DNA of 64,000 bases from Streptomyces sp. NRRL F-6131 (GTDB taxonomy: Bacteria; Actinomycetota; Actinomycetes; Streptomycetales; Streptomycetaceae), in NCBI GenBank assembly GCA_000719695.1, contig JOHN01000005.1, forward strand, positions 1 through 64,000, read 5' to 3'. A program made the translations under genes and the position numbers. The first letter of the stretch is position 1. The number at the start of each line of letters is the position of its first letter. Below, piece by piece: positions 1 to 8,835 of the stretch. Below the pieces are notes generated by a model. It was not told the origin of the DNA, did no database searches, and worked only from the letters and a program-made list of their open reading frames with translations.

Positions 1-228
1 TATCTGGCGTTGACTTTTGGCACGCTGTTGAGTTCTCAAGGAACGGACGCTTCCTTCAGGCGGCTTTCACACCGGCCCTCCGGGCGCTTCGTTCTTTCGC
101 GTTTCAAGCTTATCAGATGTTTTCCGCTCCGTTTTCCGGAGTTTCATTCAGCCGACTTCGCTTTCCACTTGCCCCCGCTCTCTCGCGGCGACTCCGGAAC
201 TGTACGGGGACGGGGCCGCCACATGCAA
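1..228 (-). promoter_or_regulatory. Leader and probable promoter region of an rRNA operon leaving the left edge
   Basis: Positions 19-38 read on the minus strand as TGAGAACTCAACAGCGTGCC, which I recognise as the conserved leader a few hundred bases upstream of 16S rRNA in Streptomyces; the match continues to base 1. The 16S gene itself must lie left of the window. Further upstream on the minus strand, around 105-120, is CTGATAAGCTTG, resembling a -10 region; I could not assign a matching -35. No protein gene is supported here. Confidence 0.6.
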
Positions 229-262
229 ATCGCCCCCGCCCGGTGGTCCGGGCGGGGGCGAT
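229..262. terminator. Perfect 15-bp hairpin terminator
   Basis: Arms 229-243 and 248-262 pair perfectly around a 4-nt loop. It lies just past the stop of the leftward DUF3710 gene and would insulate it from the rRNA leader. Confidence 0.8.
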
Positions 263-283
263 CGGTGTGCTGGGGCGGTGCGC

Positions 284-1093
284 TCAGCGGACCTCGGTGA
301 TCTCCGGGCCGCGGGCGAAGGGGTCCAGCGCGGTGCTGCCGAAGCGGTTCTCGCCCTCACCGGTGGCCGCGACGGCGCCGCCGCCGTCGGCGACCATCTG
401 CGCGTCCTCGGGGAGCTTCAGCACGATCGGGTCGCGGGGCGCCATCGGGGTCTCGCCACGGACGACGACCGTCTGCCGGAAGACCTGCTCCAGGATCCCG
501 CCCATCTCGGGCTGGACCGCGGCCTGGCCGGAGATCACACCGCGGAGGAACCAGCGCGGGCCGTCGCAGCCGACGAAGCGCACCAGCTGCACGCCCTGGG
601 TGCCGTCCGGAAGCTGGACCGGGACCTGCGCGCGGAGGTGCCAGCCCAGCGGGCCCTCCTCCTCCTCGACGAGGCCGCCCTGCGAGGTGATGCCGGTGGC
701 GATCTCCTCGCGGACCTCGCCCCAGATGCCCTCCGACTTGGGGGCCGCGAAGGCCTGCAGCTGGATGGCGCTGTTGCCGAGGACCAGAGTGGCGGCCACG
801 ATCGCGTCGCCGGCCACCTCGACCCGGAGTTCCATGCCCTCGACACCGGGGACCAGCAGACCCCCGAGGTCGACACGGCCCTCCTCCGGGTTCTCCAGCT
901 CGGAGTGGTCCCACGGACCGTCCGGACGCGGGGCCGGCGGCAGGCCGACCCGGTCCGTCGGGTCCAGCTCGGTCACGTTCTCGCTCTCGGCGGAACCTTC
1001 GACGTCATCGGGCGTCTCGTCGGCGCTGATGGCGTCGTCGGCGAGCTGCTCGACAGCGTCCTCGCTCTTCTGGCGACGACGGAACACGGTCAC
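284..1093 (-). CDS. DUF3710 domain-containing protein
   Basis: A 269-residue protein of the actinobacterial DUF3710 family. Function is not established. The N-terminal ~80 residues are acidic and probably disordered; the rest is a compact mixed alpha/beta domain without signal peptide or membrane segment, so it should be cytosolic. The first codon is GTG at 1093 with GGAAGG just upstream; a second in-frame GTG at 1087 has better spacing and could be the true start. It is the last gene of a leftward run behind dut and the thioesterase and ends at a strong hairpin. The dut-DUF3710 neighbourhood is typical of Streptomyces core chromosome. Confidence 0.88.
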   Translation of the reverse strand: MTVFRRRQKSEDAVEQLADDAISADETPDDVEGSAESENVTELDPTDRVGLPPAPRPDGPWDHSELENPEEGRVDLGGLLVPGVEGMELRVEVAGDAIVAATLVLGNSAIQLQAFAAPKSEGIWGEVREEIATGITSQGGLVEEEEGPLGWHLRAQVPVQLPDGTQGVQLVRFVGCDGPRWFLRGVISGQAAVQPEMGGILEQVFRQTVVVRGETPMAPRDPIVLKLPEDAQMVADGGGAVAATGEGENRFGSTALDPFARGPEITEVR

Positions 1094-1156
1094 TGTCCTT
1101 CCCGGTCCAAGACCGATGCGAATACCTGCTCGGCTTCCTGCGAGGCCGCGGGCAGC

Positions 1157-1624
1157 CTAGACCGCGGCATGGCCGCCGGTCGACCCGAACCCGCCCTCAG
1201 CGCGTGCCGACCCCGGCAGCTCGGCCACTTCGTGGAAGCGGGCCTTCTCGACCTGCTGGATGACCAGCTGGGCGATCCGGTCCCCTCGGCGGAAGCTGAC
1301 GGCCTCGCGCGGATCCAGATTGACGACGATCACCTTGATCTCTCCACGGTACCCGGCATCGACCGTCCCCGGGGCGTTCACCAGAGCAACTCCGCAACGA
1401 GCTGCCAGCCCGGACCGGGGGTGGACGAACGCGGCGTAGCCGTCGGGCAACGCGACGGCGATGCCGGTGGGCAGCACGGCCCGCTCGCCGGGGGCCAGCT
1501 CCGCGTCCACGGTGGTCCGCAGGTCGGCGCCGGCGTCGCCGGGCTGCGCGTACGCGGGCAGCGGCAGCTCGGGGTCGATCCGCCGGATCAGGACGTCGAG
1601 GGGCTCGCGGGGGGTGCTGCTCAA
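1157..1624 (-). CDS. dut: Deoxyuridine 5'-triphosphate nucleotidohydrolase (dUTPase)
   Basis: Hydrolyses dUTP to dUMP and pyrophosphate, keeping uracil out of DNA and supplying the dTMP precursor. All five trimeric dUTPase motifs are present in 155 residues: PGDAGADL (28-35), PRSGLA (69-74), [11 protein letters not shown] (86-96, with D89 and Y92), [11 protein letters not shown] (112-122) and the C-terminal GGFGSTG (144-150). The only suitable start is TTG at 1624, which overlaps the TGA of the upstream thioesterase gene as TTGA, so translation is probably coupled. Length and motif order are normal for bacterial homotrimeric enzymes. Confidence 0.96.
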   Translation of the reverse strand: MSSTPREPLDVLIRRIDPELPLPAYAQPGDAGADLRTTVDAELAPGERAVLPTGIAVALPDGYAAFVHPRSGLAARCGVALVNAPGTVDAGYRGEIKVIVVNLDPREAVSFRRGDRIAQLVIQQVEKARFHEVAELPGSARAEGGFGSTGGHAAV

Positions 1625-2268
1625 GGGTTCACCTCAAAGGTTCGGGCGCGCTGCATCAGGTCGGGGTCGTCGAGGACCTTGTCGATGTCCTCGGGACGAC
1701 CGTGCTTGGTGAAGTGTTCCAGCTTCACCTGGATGAAGAGTGCCCGCGCGCGCACGGCGACCGGACCGTCCGGGCCGCCGATCCGGGCCTCGGCGGCGCT
1801 GTAGATCTTCCGGCCGTGCACACCGGTGATCCAGGCGCGCAGGTGGAGCGTCGAGTCGACCGGCACCGGGGAGAGGAAGTCGGTCTCCAGCCGGCCGGTG
1901 ACGGCGGGCGCGTGCAGCAGCCAGTTGAGGGTGCCGAGGGTCTCGTCCATGGCCGTGGTCAGCAGGCCGCCGTGGGCCAGGCCGGGGCCGCCCTGGTGTT
2001 CCGAGCGGACGGTGAACTCGGCGGTGACGTCGAGGCCCTCGCCGGCGACCGCGTCGATCCGCAGACCGGCGGGGTGCTGGGGGCCGCAGCCGAAGCAGTG
2101 CTCGTAGTGGGAGCCGAGGCGGGTGCCGGGCGCGGGGGCCTCGGGCGCGCGCGGCGGAAGGACGGCCTCCGGCGGGGGCGCGGTGGGCGACGCCGGGTGG
2201 GCCGGGGCCGCGGACTCGCCGGGGGCGGTGGGGGTCAGGGGCGCGGTGGGGGCAGTCGAACCGGTCAC
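1621..2268 (-). CDS. PaaI-family hotdog thioesterase
   Basis: Probable acyl-CoA thioesterase of the PaaI/4HBT hotdog family, 215 residues. The first ~50 residues are Pro/Ala-rich and probably disordered. A CxxC pair (C58, C61) precedes the fold, and [11 protein letters not shown] (99-109) is the usual hotdog helix with catalytic Asp/Glu. I chose GTG at 2268, preceded by GGGTGGGG; a longer frame would run into the divergent DUF3093 gene. Its stop overlaps the dut start. The natural substrate cannot be deduced. Confidence 0.85.
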   Translation of the reverse strand: MTGSTAPTAPLTPTAPGESAAPAHPASPTAPPPEAVLPPRAPEAPAPGTRLGSHYEHCFGCGPQHPAGLRIDAVAGEGLDVTAEFTVRSEHQGGPGLAHGGLLTTAMDETLGTLNWLLHAPAVTGRLETDFLSPVPVDSTLHLRAWITGVHGRKIYSAAEARIGGPDGPVAVRARALFIQVKLEHFTKHGRPEDIDKVLDDPDLMQRARTFEVNP

Positions 2269-2353
2269 GGCGCCCCACCCTACCGACCGGTAGCCCGCCC
2301 GGGAGCGGGGGTTGCGTCCCGCCGCCGTTGTCACGACGCCCACAATGGGGGGC

Positions 2354-2803
2354 ATGTACGACGAACGCCTCACCGTGCCGCGCTCCTGGTGGCTGTTCCC
2401 GGTCCTGATCGGCCTCACGCTCGCCCTGATCCTGCTGCGGTTCAGCGCGGTGGGCGCACTGGTCGGGCTGGTGGTCGGCATCGCCGCCGGCGCCGCCGCG
2501 ATCAGCAGTTACGGCTCGGCCCGGATCCGGGTGGTCCAGGGCTCGCTGGTGGCCGGGCCGGCCCGGATCCCGGTGGACGCCCTCGGCGCCGCCCAGGCGC
2601 TCGGCCCGACGGAGGCCGCCGCCTGGCGCGGCCCCAAGGCCGACCCGCGGGCCTTCATGCTGCTGCGCAGCTACGTGCCGACCGCGCTGCGGGTCGAGGT
2701 GAGCGATCCGGCCGACCCGACGCCCTACCTCTATCTCTCCACCCGCTCGCCGATGAAGCTCGCCGAGGCGCTGGACGAGGCCCGGCGGAGCGCCCGCGCC
2801 TGA
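2354..2803 (+). CDS. DUF3093 membrane protein
   Basis: A 149-residue protein of the actinobacterial DUF3093 family, of unknown function. Two hydrophobic segments between residues about 13 and 60 form a membrane hairpin with a Gly/Ala-rich second helix, followed by a soluble domain of ~90 residues. The start is ATG at 2354 after GGGGGG; the gene diverges from the thioesterase with about 85 bases between starts. It ends at a hairpin shared with convergent DUF4193. Confidence 0.87.
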   Translation: MYDERLTVPRSWWLFPVLIGLTLALILLRFSAVGALVGLVVGIAAGAAAISSYGSARIRVVQGSLVAGPARIPVDALGAAQALGPTEAAAWRGPKADPRAFMLLRSYVPTALRVEVSDPADPTPYLYLSTRSPMKLAEALDEARRSARA

Positions 2804-2890
2804 GCGCGCGACGGGCCGAATCCAGCAGGCCGACGGGCCGACGGGCCGAACCCGACGGGCGGGACCCGGCGGACGACGGGACGAAACGGA

Positions 2891-2923
2891 GAGGGACGGT
2901 ACCGCGTGGCGGTACCGTCCCTC
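2891..2923. terminator. Perfect 15-bp hairpin between convergent genes
   Basis: Arms 2891-2905 and 2909-2923 are perfectly complementary with a 3-nt loop. It can terminate both DUF3093 (rightward) and DUF4193 (leftward). Confidence 0.85.
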
Positions 2924-3081
2924 GGCGTCTCCGGGAGACGCTCCACCCTTCGACCGTATGACTGGTGCGTCCGTCGGGACGGACGCCGGAGCTGCCGTCC
3001 GGCCCCGCTGCCCGGGGCCGGAAGGGGCGTCGCACCGGTCTCGCGGAGACCGCGAGGCCCTAGTCATGACCGCCCTGGTCC

Positions 3082-3381
3082 TCAGGCGCCGCAGTCCCGG
3101 CAGATCGGGTTGCCGTTCTTCTCGCTGTACAGCTGGCTGCGGTGGTGGACCAGGAAGCAGCTCATGCAGGTGAACTCGTCGGCCTGCCGCGGCAGCACCC
3201 GGACGGAGAGTTCCTCGTTCGAGAGGTCCGCGCCGGGGAGCTCCATGCCCTCGGCAGCCTCGAACTCGTCGACGTCGACCGAGTTCCCGCCCTTGTCGTT
3301 CCTCCGGGCCTTGAGCTCCTCGATGCTGTCCTCGTTGAGCTCGTCGTCGGTCTTGCGTGGGGTGTCGTAGTCGGTAGCCAT
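3082..3381 (-). CDS. DUF4193 protein with two CxxC knuckles
   Basis: A 99-residue actinobacterial DUF4193 protein. The N-terminal half is very acidic and probably unstructured. The C-terminal half carries C72-x2-C75 and C94-x2-C97, a likely zinc or rubredoxin-like site. No signal peptide or membrane segment is present. RNA polymerase or stress roles have been suggested for small zinc-ribbon proteins generally, but nothing here proves a function. It starts at ATG 3381 and ends against the hairpin shared with DUF3093. Confidence 0.9.
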   Translation of the reverse strand: MATDYDTPRKTDDELNEDSIEELKARRNDKGGNSVDVDEFEAAEGMELPGADLSNEELSVRVLPRQADEFTCMSCFLVHHRSQLYSEKNGNPICRDCGA

Positions 3382-3870
3382 ATTTCGCTCTCCCCCTCCG
3401 GGTTGTGCGGTGTGTGCGGTATCTCCAGCGCACGTAACGCATGGGGGGTCGGTCTTGTGCCCGACCCGAGGCGGAGATTTTGCCTTACTTCAAGCCCCGT
3501 TACTCAATCGACACTCAGCCGGGGGTCCGTTGGGGTGATCCACTCGAACGTTCGGGGCCTCACGCAGGGCCATCGCCGGAGCGCGCCGACGACGACCCGG
3601 CCGATACTCTCCGTAAGCGAAGGTCCCCGGCGAGCCCGCCAATTCCCTTGCCCACCAGGGCGGGAAGTCAATCCTCCGCCCCGCCTCCGATCGCCGATCC
3701 GCTCACGGACGGCGATCGGAGGGGTCCGGACGATGATCACCCTCCGGGGTCGGTCGAGCCCGTGGAGCGACACGGTGTGAGCTTGGTCACGTTACCCTTC
3801 GGTCCGGGCAAAACATGGAAAATCCACCCAAGCCCCTACCGAGCCACCACGCCGGCCACCGCGGCGGTCA
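3382..3870. other. Intergenic region, 489 bp
   Basis: Promoter region of DUF4193 at its left end and the 3' flank of the desaturase at its right end. Apart from the hairpin at 3684-3722 I see no gene or repeat. A few moderately AT-richer bases occur around 3480-3510, upstream of DUF4193. Confidence 0.5.
3684..3722. terminator. 12-bp hairpin downstream of the desaturase gene
   Basis: Arms 3684-3695 and 3711-3722 pair perfectly around a 15-nt loop. It lies about 150 bases past the leftward desaturase stop. Confidence 0.55.
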
Positions 3871-4848
3871 CTACGCCTGCCGGGCCGCCCGGCGGGCCAG
3901 GATCGCCGCCTGCCGCTCCTCGAACTTGACGGCCTGGGCGTCCAGCCCGGCGAGGAAGGCGCCGAGCTCCTGCTGGGCCCGCGCGCCCTCCGGCCCGAGG
4001 CCCGCGACGTCCATCACCTTGAGGTGGCGCAGCACCGGCTGCAGCACGTCGTCGTGGTGGATGCGCAGGTTGTAGACCCCGCCGAGGGCGATCTGGGCGG
4101 CGGCCCGCTCGAAGCCGGGGATGCCGTGGCCGGGCATCCGGAACTCGGTCACCACGTCGGCGATCGCGCGCATGGCCTGGTCGGGGGCGATCTCCAGGGC
4201 GGCCTTCAGGAGGTTCCGGTAGAAGACCATGTGCAGGTTCTCGTCGTTGGCGATCTTCGCGAGGAGCTGGTCCGCCAGCGGGCAGCCGGAGTGGTGGCCG
4301 GTGTTGCGGTGCGAGATGCGGGTGGCGAGCTCCTGGAACGCCACGTAGGCGACCGAGTGCAGCATGCTGTGCGCGTTGTCGGACTCGAAGCCCTCCGACA
4401 TGTGCGACATCCGGGCCCGCTCCAGCTCGTCCGGGTCGACGGCGCGGGTGGTCAGCAGGTAATCGCGGATGGCTATGCCGTGCCGGCCCTCCTCGGCCGT
4501 CCAGCGGTGCACCCACGTCCCCCAGGCGCCCTCGCGGCCGAACATGGTCGCGATCTCGTGGTGGTAGCTCGGGAGGTTGTCCTCGGTGAGCAGGTTGACC
4601 ACGAGCGAGACCCGGCCGAGCGGGGTCACCTTGGACTGCTCGGGGCTCCAGGCCTCGCCGCCCAGGACGCCGGCGAAGTCGCGGCCCCGGCTCCACGGCA
4701 CGAACTCGTGGGGCATCCACTCCTTGGCGACCGCGAGGTGGCGGTCGAGCTCCTTCTCGACGACCTCTTCGAGGGCCAGGATCAGCCGCGTGTCGGTCCA
4801 GGAGCTCGAACCGAGCGAGGTGCTGCGCTGCACGGGGGCGATGGTCAC
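3871..4848 (-). CDS. Acyl-ACP desaturase (ferritin-like di-iron)
   Basis: Soluble di-iron stearoyl-ACP-type desaturase, 325 residues, of the actinobacterial DesA family; it inserts a double bond into an ACP-bound fatty acid with O2 and ferredoxin. Iron ligands are visible in TEDN (88-91), YHHE (95-98), EEGRH (119-123) and DENLH (202-206), so the site is complete. The start is GTG at 4848, with AGGAG eight bases upstream. It stands alone between two hairpins. The double-bond position is not deducible. Confidence 0.93.
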   Translation of the reverse strand: MTIAPVQRSTSLGSSSWTDTRLILALEEVVEKELDRHLAVAKEWMPHEFVPWSRGRDFAGVLGGEAWSPEQSKVTPLGRVSLVVNLLTEDNLPSYHHEIATMFGREGAWGTWVHRWTAEEGRHGIAIRDYLLTTRAVDPDELERARMSHMSEGFESDNAHSMLHSVAYVAFQELATRISHRNTGHHSGCPLADQLLAKIANDENLHMVFYRNLLKAALEIAPDQAMRAIADVVTEFRMPGHGIPGFERAAAQIALGGVYNLRIHHDDVLQPVLRHLKVMDVAGLGPEGARAQQELGAFLAGLDAQAVKFEERQAAILARRAARQA

Positions 4849-4943
4849 GGGTCTGGCTCCTGGGGGACGGGCACGCGTGGGACGAGCGCACTTACGGTCG
4901 CGTAGGTTACGACACCGTAAGTTGCCCGGGCGGGAAAAGACAA

Positions 4944-4993
4944 GCCGCCCCCGCCAGGCCTTATGTCGTCTTGACAGGCCTGACGGGGGCGGC
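4944..4993. terminator. Hairpin downstream of cutS
   Basis: Arms 4944-4961 and 4976-4993 form an 18-bp stem with one mismatch and a 14-nt loop. It lies past the leftward cutS stop and before the desaturase promoter. Confidence 0.7.
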
Positions 4994-5114
4994 AGGAAAT
5001 GGTCGGCGCACGGACGTCGCCCACCCGGGCGGCCGAACGGCCCCGAGAAGGGCCGTGACGGGGCCGTGGAGGCCCTGGGGGGCCGCCCGGCGTGGCACGG
5101 GGGCCGGGCCCCGA

Positions 5115-6422
5115 TCAGATGCCCGGGATGCGCACGCGCATGGTGAGACCGCCGCCGGCGCGCGGCGTGGCCTCGATGGTGCCGTTGTGCGCCCGGACCA
5201 CCGAGCGGACGATCGAGAGGCCGAGGCCGACCCCCTTGTCGCTGCGGGTCCGGTCGGCCCCCTTGACCCGGCGGAACGGCTCGAAGATGTGCTCCAGCTC
5301 GTAGCCGGGCACCACCGGGCCGGTGTTGGAGACCACCAGCTCCCCGCCCCCGGGCACCGGGGCGGTGGTGATCTCGACCCAGCCGTCCGGGAGGTTGTAG
5401 CGGACGGCGTTCTGCAGCAGGTTGAGCGCGATCCGCTCCAGCAGGACCCCGTTGCCGGCGACGGTCGCCGGGTGGAGCGAGGCGCGCAGGTCGACCTCCC
5501 GCTTGGCCGCCTCCGCCCGGGTCTGCTCCAGTGCCCGGGTGGCCACCTCGGAGAGCTCGACCGGGCGGCGGTCGGTCAGCTCGTTGTCGCTGCGGGCGAG
5601 CAGCAGCAGGCCCTCGACCAGCTGCTCGCTGCGCTCGTTGGTGGCCAGCAGGGTCTTGCCGAGCTGCTGGAGGTCGGGCGAGGCCGCCGGGTCGGAGAGC
5701 TGGACCTCCAGCAGGGTGCGGTTGATCGCCAGCGGGGTGCGCAGCTCGTGCGAGGCGTTGGCGACGAAGCGGCGCTGGGAGTCGAAGGACCGGTCCAGGC
5801 GCTCCAGCATGTCGTCGAAGGTGTCGGCGAGCTCCTTGAGCTCGTCGTCCGGGCCGTCCAGCTCGATCCGCCGGTGCAGGTCGGAGGAGGCGACCTCGCG
5901 GGCGGTGCGGGTGATCCGGCCGAGCGGGCGCAGCACCCGGCCGGCCATCGCGTAGCCGGCCGCGAAGGCGATCGCGGAGAGGCAGACCAGCATGGTGAGC
6001 GTCTTGCGCAGCAGGGTGTTGAGCGCCGTGTCGGCCTTGCCGGTGTGGCTGTTGGCCAGGAACTGGTTGAACTGGTCGGTGGTCATCCAGGTGCCGTTCA
6101 CCCGGACGCCGGTCGTCCCGAAGTCGAAGGAGGGCGGCCGGACGTCCTGCATGGCCTGCCGGACGAAGACGTACATCAGCAGGAGCAGCACCACCCCGGC
6201 CATCAGGAACATCCCGCCGTAGAGCAGGGTGAGCCGGATCCGGATGGTCGGGCGGAACGGCAGCCAGGCGAGCATGCCGTCGCCGGGCACGTAGCTCTCG
6301 GGCTGGTGCAGCCGGGGGGCGCGCGGCGGGTGGGCCGGCTTGGGCGGGACGGGCCGGTCGGGCACGGCGCGCCCGCCGGAGGGCGCGCCGGAGGGCCCGC
6401 CGGCCGGGGGCGGGGTGGTCAT
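5115..6422 (-). CDS. cutS: CutS-type sensor histidine kinase
   Basis: Membrane sensor kinase of 435 residues, partner of the adjacent CutR. A Pro-rich cytosolic N-terminus is followed by TM1 (about 64-87), a ~55-residue extracytoplasmic sensor, TM2 (about 141-160), HAMP, HisKA with NASHELRTPL (phospho-acceptor H225) and a HATPase domain with N box NLLQNAVRYN and G box GVGLGLSIV. CutRS in Streptomyces has been linked to secretion and cell-envelope stress and to control of antibiotic production. It lies directly downstream of cutR. Confidence 0.9.
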   Translation of the reverse strand: MTTPPPAGGPSGAPSGGRAVPDRPVPPKPAHPPRAPRLHQPESYVPGDGMLAWLPFRPTIRIRLTLLYGGMFLMAGVVLLLLMYVFVRQAMQDVRPPSFDFGTTGVRVNGTWMTTDQFNQFLANSHTGKADTALNTLLRKTLTMLVCLSAIAFAAGYAMAGRVLRPLGRITRTAREVASSDLHRRIELDGPDDELKELADTFDDMLERLDRSFDSQRRFVANASHELRTPLAINRTLLEVQLSDPAASPDLQQLGKTLLATNERSEQLVEGLLLLARSDNELTDRRPVELSEVATRALEQTRAEAAKREVDLRASLHPATVAGNGVLLERIALNLLQNAVRYNLPDGWVEITTAPVPGGGELVVSNTGPVVPGYELEHIFEPFRRVKGADRTRSDKGVGLGLSIVRSVVRAHNGTIEATPRAGGGLTMRVRIPGI

Positions 6423-6477
6423 GATGGTCCTCTCGGGGCGTCCGCCTCGGCGGGCGCGTGGTGGGGGCGGGGTCCGG

Positions 6478-7131
6478 TCAGATCCGGTAGCCGGAACCGG
6501 GCACGGTGACGATCACCGGCGGGTCGCCGAGCTTGCGGCGCAGCGTCATCACGGTGACGCGGACGACGTTGGTGAACGGGTCGGTGTGCTCGTCCCAGGC
6601 CTTCTCCAGCAGCTGCTCGGCGGAGACGACGGCGCCGCCGGCCCGCATCAGCACCTCCAGGACGGCGAACTCCTTGGGGGCGAGCTGGACGGTGCGGCCG
6701 TCGCGGACGACCTCCCGGCGGCCCGGGTCGAGCGAGATGCCGGCCCGTTCCAGGACGGGGGGCAGCGGGACGGTGGCGCGGCGGCCCAGGGCGCGGACCC
6801 GGGCGACGAGTTCGCTGAAGGCGAACGGCTTCGGAAGGTAGTCGTCCGCTCCGATCTCCAGGCCCTCGACCCGGTCGCTGATGTCGCCGGAGGCGGTCAG
6901 CATGATCACCCGGGTGGCCAGGCCCTGCTCGACGACGCTGCGGCAGACGTCGTCGCCGTGGACCAGCGGCAGGTCGCGGTCGAGCACGACCACGTCGTAG
7001 TCGTTGACCGCGATGCGCTGGAGCGCGGCCTCCCCGTCGTAGACCACGTCGACGGCCATCGCCTCGCGGCGCAGACCCGTGGCGACTGCCTCGGCGAGCA
7101 GCTGCTCGTCCTCGACGACGAGAACCCGCAC
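6478..7131 (-). CDS. cutR: CutR-type response regulator (OmpR family)
   Basis: OmpR/PhoB-type response regulator of 217 residues, the expected CutR length, with receiver domain (1-115; phospho-acceptor D51, Lys in the LPKPF motif) and a C-terminal winged helix ending in VPGSGYRI. The sequence closely matches what I remember of S. lividans CutR. I chose GTG at 7131 because GGAGAAGGGA precedes it. It is transcribed ahead of cutS with a 55-bp gap. Confidence 0.92.
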   Translation of the reverse strand: MRVLVVEDEQLLAEAVATGLRREAMAVDVVYDGEAALQRIAVNDYDVVVLDRDLPLVHGDDVCRSVVEQGLATRVIMLTASGDISDRVEGLEIGADDYLPKPFAFSELVARVRALGRRATVPLPPVLERAGISLDPGRREVVRDGRTVQLAPKEFAVLEVLMRAGGAVVSAEQLLEKAWDEHTDPFTNVVRVTVMTLRRKLGDPPVIVTVPGSGYRI

Positions 7132-7606
7132 GGTCGTTGTCCCTTCTCCAGGCCGGCCCCGGAAGCGGACGCACGGCTCCGACGGTGTCCCCATCCTGCC
7201 TGGTCCTGCGGTAAAGCAGCGATAAGCTGCCCCGGAGGCACGACCGTCCGACGGCTGACCGACGGCCGCCCGGCCGCGGCGCGGGGGGCGCGCGGCGAGG
7301 GTTCGTGGCGGGACCAGTCCGGTTGGACTGTGACGCGGGCAACTTTCTCGCGGCGGGAGGTTTCCCGGCCCCGGGGCTGGGGAGGACAGCTGCACACCCG
7401 CGATCCGGTTCTGAGCCGATCGCACCCACCCGCCGTGCGTTCATCCGCGCCGGCCCTGGGGCTGGGGCTTCACGGGAGCGGCCGAGGGCCGTCTCCGCGC
7501 CCGACCGGAGATCTTCACCGCCCGGATCGGACGCTTCCGCCGGCCACCGTCACCCTGGGGCGGGGAGCGCACGACCGTGCACGTCCGACACAGTAAGGGG
7601 GCCCGT
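7132..7606. other. Intergenic region, 475 bp
   Basis: Divergent promoter region between cutR and a small rightward gene. It contains a small inverted repeat, GCAGC-GATAA-GCTGC (7216-7230), about 85 bases upstream of cutR, a plausible regulator site. I see no convincing protein or RNA gene in the rest. Confidence 0.45.
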
Positions 7607-7792
7607 ATGGACGCCTTCACCGCCGGAATCCTGCAGCGCATCGCCAACGCCGAGCAGGACCTGCACCGCGCGATCGAGGCCGGGGACGAGTTCCTCGCCG
7701 AGGTGGAACAGTCCGAGCTGGACGATCTTCGCCGTCTCGCCGCCGAACACGGCGTGGACACGGTGCTGGAGCGCCACCGCACCGCCGCCTGA
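7607..7792 (+). CDS. Small conserved-type acidic helical protein
   Basis: A 61-residue protein starting at ATG 7607, preceded by AGTAAGGGGG. It is predicted to be almost all alpha-helical, acidic, without cysteines, signal peptide or membrane segment, with a basic C-terminal helix. Codon use matches neighbours and a terminator follows, supporting a real gene. I do not recognise a named family; a cutRS-adjacent small protein is common in Streptomyces, so a link with that system is possible but unproven. Confidence 0.75.
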   Translation: MDAFTAGILQRIANAEQDLHRAIEAGDEFLAEVEQSELDDLRRLAAEHGVDTVLERHRTAA

Positions 7793-7920
7793 TCCGCCGA
7801 CCGCCCGACCCGTCGCCGGACCTCCGGCACCAGCGGCCCTACGGGGGCCGTGCGAAAACCCAGGCCCTGGCATCCCCCGTATGTCAGGGCTCTTCGCTGC
7901 CCCTCACGGCCCAGCACGAC

Positions 7921-7956
7921 ACCGGGCCCGTCCGCCGTCGCGCGGGCGGGCCCGGT
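7921..7956. terminator. 15-bp hairpin between convergent genes
   Basis: Arms 7921-7935 and 7942-7956 pair with a single G-T wobble around a 6-nt loop, between the small rightward gene and the leftward phosphatase. Confidence 0.75.
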
Positions 7957-7990
7957 GGCGTTCCCGGAACCCCTCCGGCCCCTGGTCCGC

Positions 7991-8809
7991 CTAGTCCGCC
8001 CAGGCGCGCAGGGCGGCCAGCCGCTCCTGGAGCGGCTCGTAGACGCCGGGGGCGGCGACCACCGTCAGCTCGCCGTCCGGGCCCTGTCCGGGGCGGCCGC
8101 CGACCAGGGCGCCCGCCTCGGCGGCGATCAGGCAGCCCGCCGCGCGGTCCCAGGGGGCCAGCCCGCGCTCGTAGTAGCCGTCCAGCCGGCCGGCCGCGAC
8201 GTCGCAGAGGTCCACGGCCGCGGCGCCGCCGCGGCGGATGTCGCGCACCTCGGGCATCAGGCCGAGCACCACCTCGGCCTGCCGGACCCGCACCTCGCGG
8301 ACGTAGGCGAAGCCGGTGCCGATCAGCGCCTGGCCCCACGGCGGGGCCGGACGGGCGGAGACCGGCTGCCCCTCCCGCCGGGCGCCGCGACCGAGCACGG
8401 CGTGGAACAGTTCGCCGCGCGCCGGGGCGTACACCACCCCCACCACCACGCGCCCGTCCAGCTCGGCGGCCACGCTGACCGCCCAGGACGGCAGTCCGTA
8501 GAGGTAGTTGACGGTGCCGTCGAGCGGGTCGACGATCCAGCGCACCCCGCTGGCGCCGGGCCGCTCGGCGCCCTCCTCGCCGAGGTAGCCGTCCTCGGGC
8601 CGGCGGGCCGTGATCAGTTCCAGGACGAGCTTCTCGGAGGCCAGGTCCATCTCGGTCACCACGTCGACCGGGCTGCTTTTGGTGCCGGCCACGCCGAGGT
8701 CGGCGGGCCGGCCGTCGAGCAGCAGCGCGCCGGCCCGGCGGGCGGCGTCCAGGGCGACGTCGAGCAGCTCGTCGAGCAGGGCGGGGTCGGGCACGGCGGG
8801 GCTGGACAC
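7991..8809 (-). CDS. Inositol-monophosphatase family protein
   Basis: Mg-dependent phosphatase of the IMPase superfamily, 272 residues. Motifs are visible: GEEG (77-80), DPLDGTVNY (94-102) and the C-terminal WDRAAG. Members act on inositol phosphates, histidinol phosphate, NADP(H) or FBP; the substrate cannot be fixed from sequence. I chose GTG at 8809 because GGAGGAGA lies just upstream, only about 27 bases after the ferrochelatase stop, so the two genes probably form an operon. Confidence 0.9.
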   Translation of the reverse strand: MSSPAVPDPALLDELLDVALDAARRAGALLLDGRPADLGVAGTKSSPVDVVTEMDLASEKLVLELITARRPEDGYLGEEGAERPGASGVRWIVDPLDGTVNYLYGLPSWAVSVAAELDGRVVVGVVYAPARGELFHAVLGRGARREGQPVSARPAPPWGQALIGTGFAYVREVRVRQAEVVLGLMPEVRDIRRGGAAAVDLCDVAAGRLDGYYERGLAPWDRAAGCLIAAEAGALVGGRPGQGPDGELTVVAAPGVYEPLQERLAALRAWAD

Positions 8810-8835
8810 GGGTTCTCCTCCGGGGAACGGGGCGG

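Noticed and set aside
1..283. Small plus-strand open frame near the left edge
   Set aside because: It overlaps the rRNA leader and a terminator and has no ribosome site.
278..1804. Long open frame on the plus strand across DUF3710 and dut
   Set aside because: It lies opposite well-conserved genes and its translation is Arg/Gly/Ala/Pro-rich without any family signature; typical GC-rich shadow frame.
2269..2481. N-terminal extension of the thioesterase gene up to 2481
   Set aside because: It would overlap the divergent DUF3093 gene and lacks a ribosome site; GTG 2268 is better placed.
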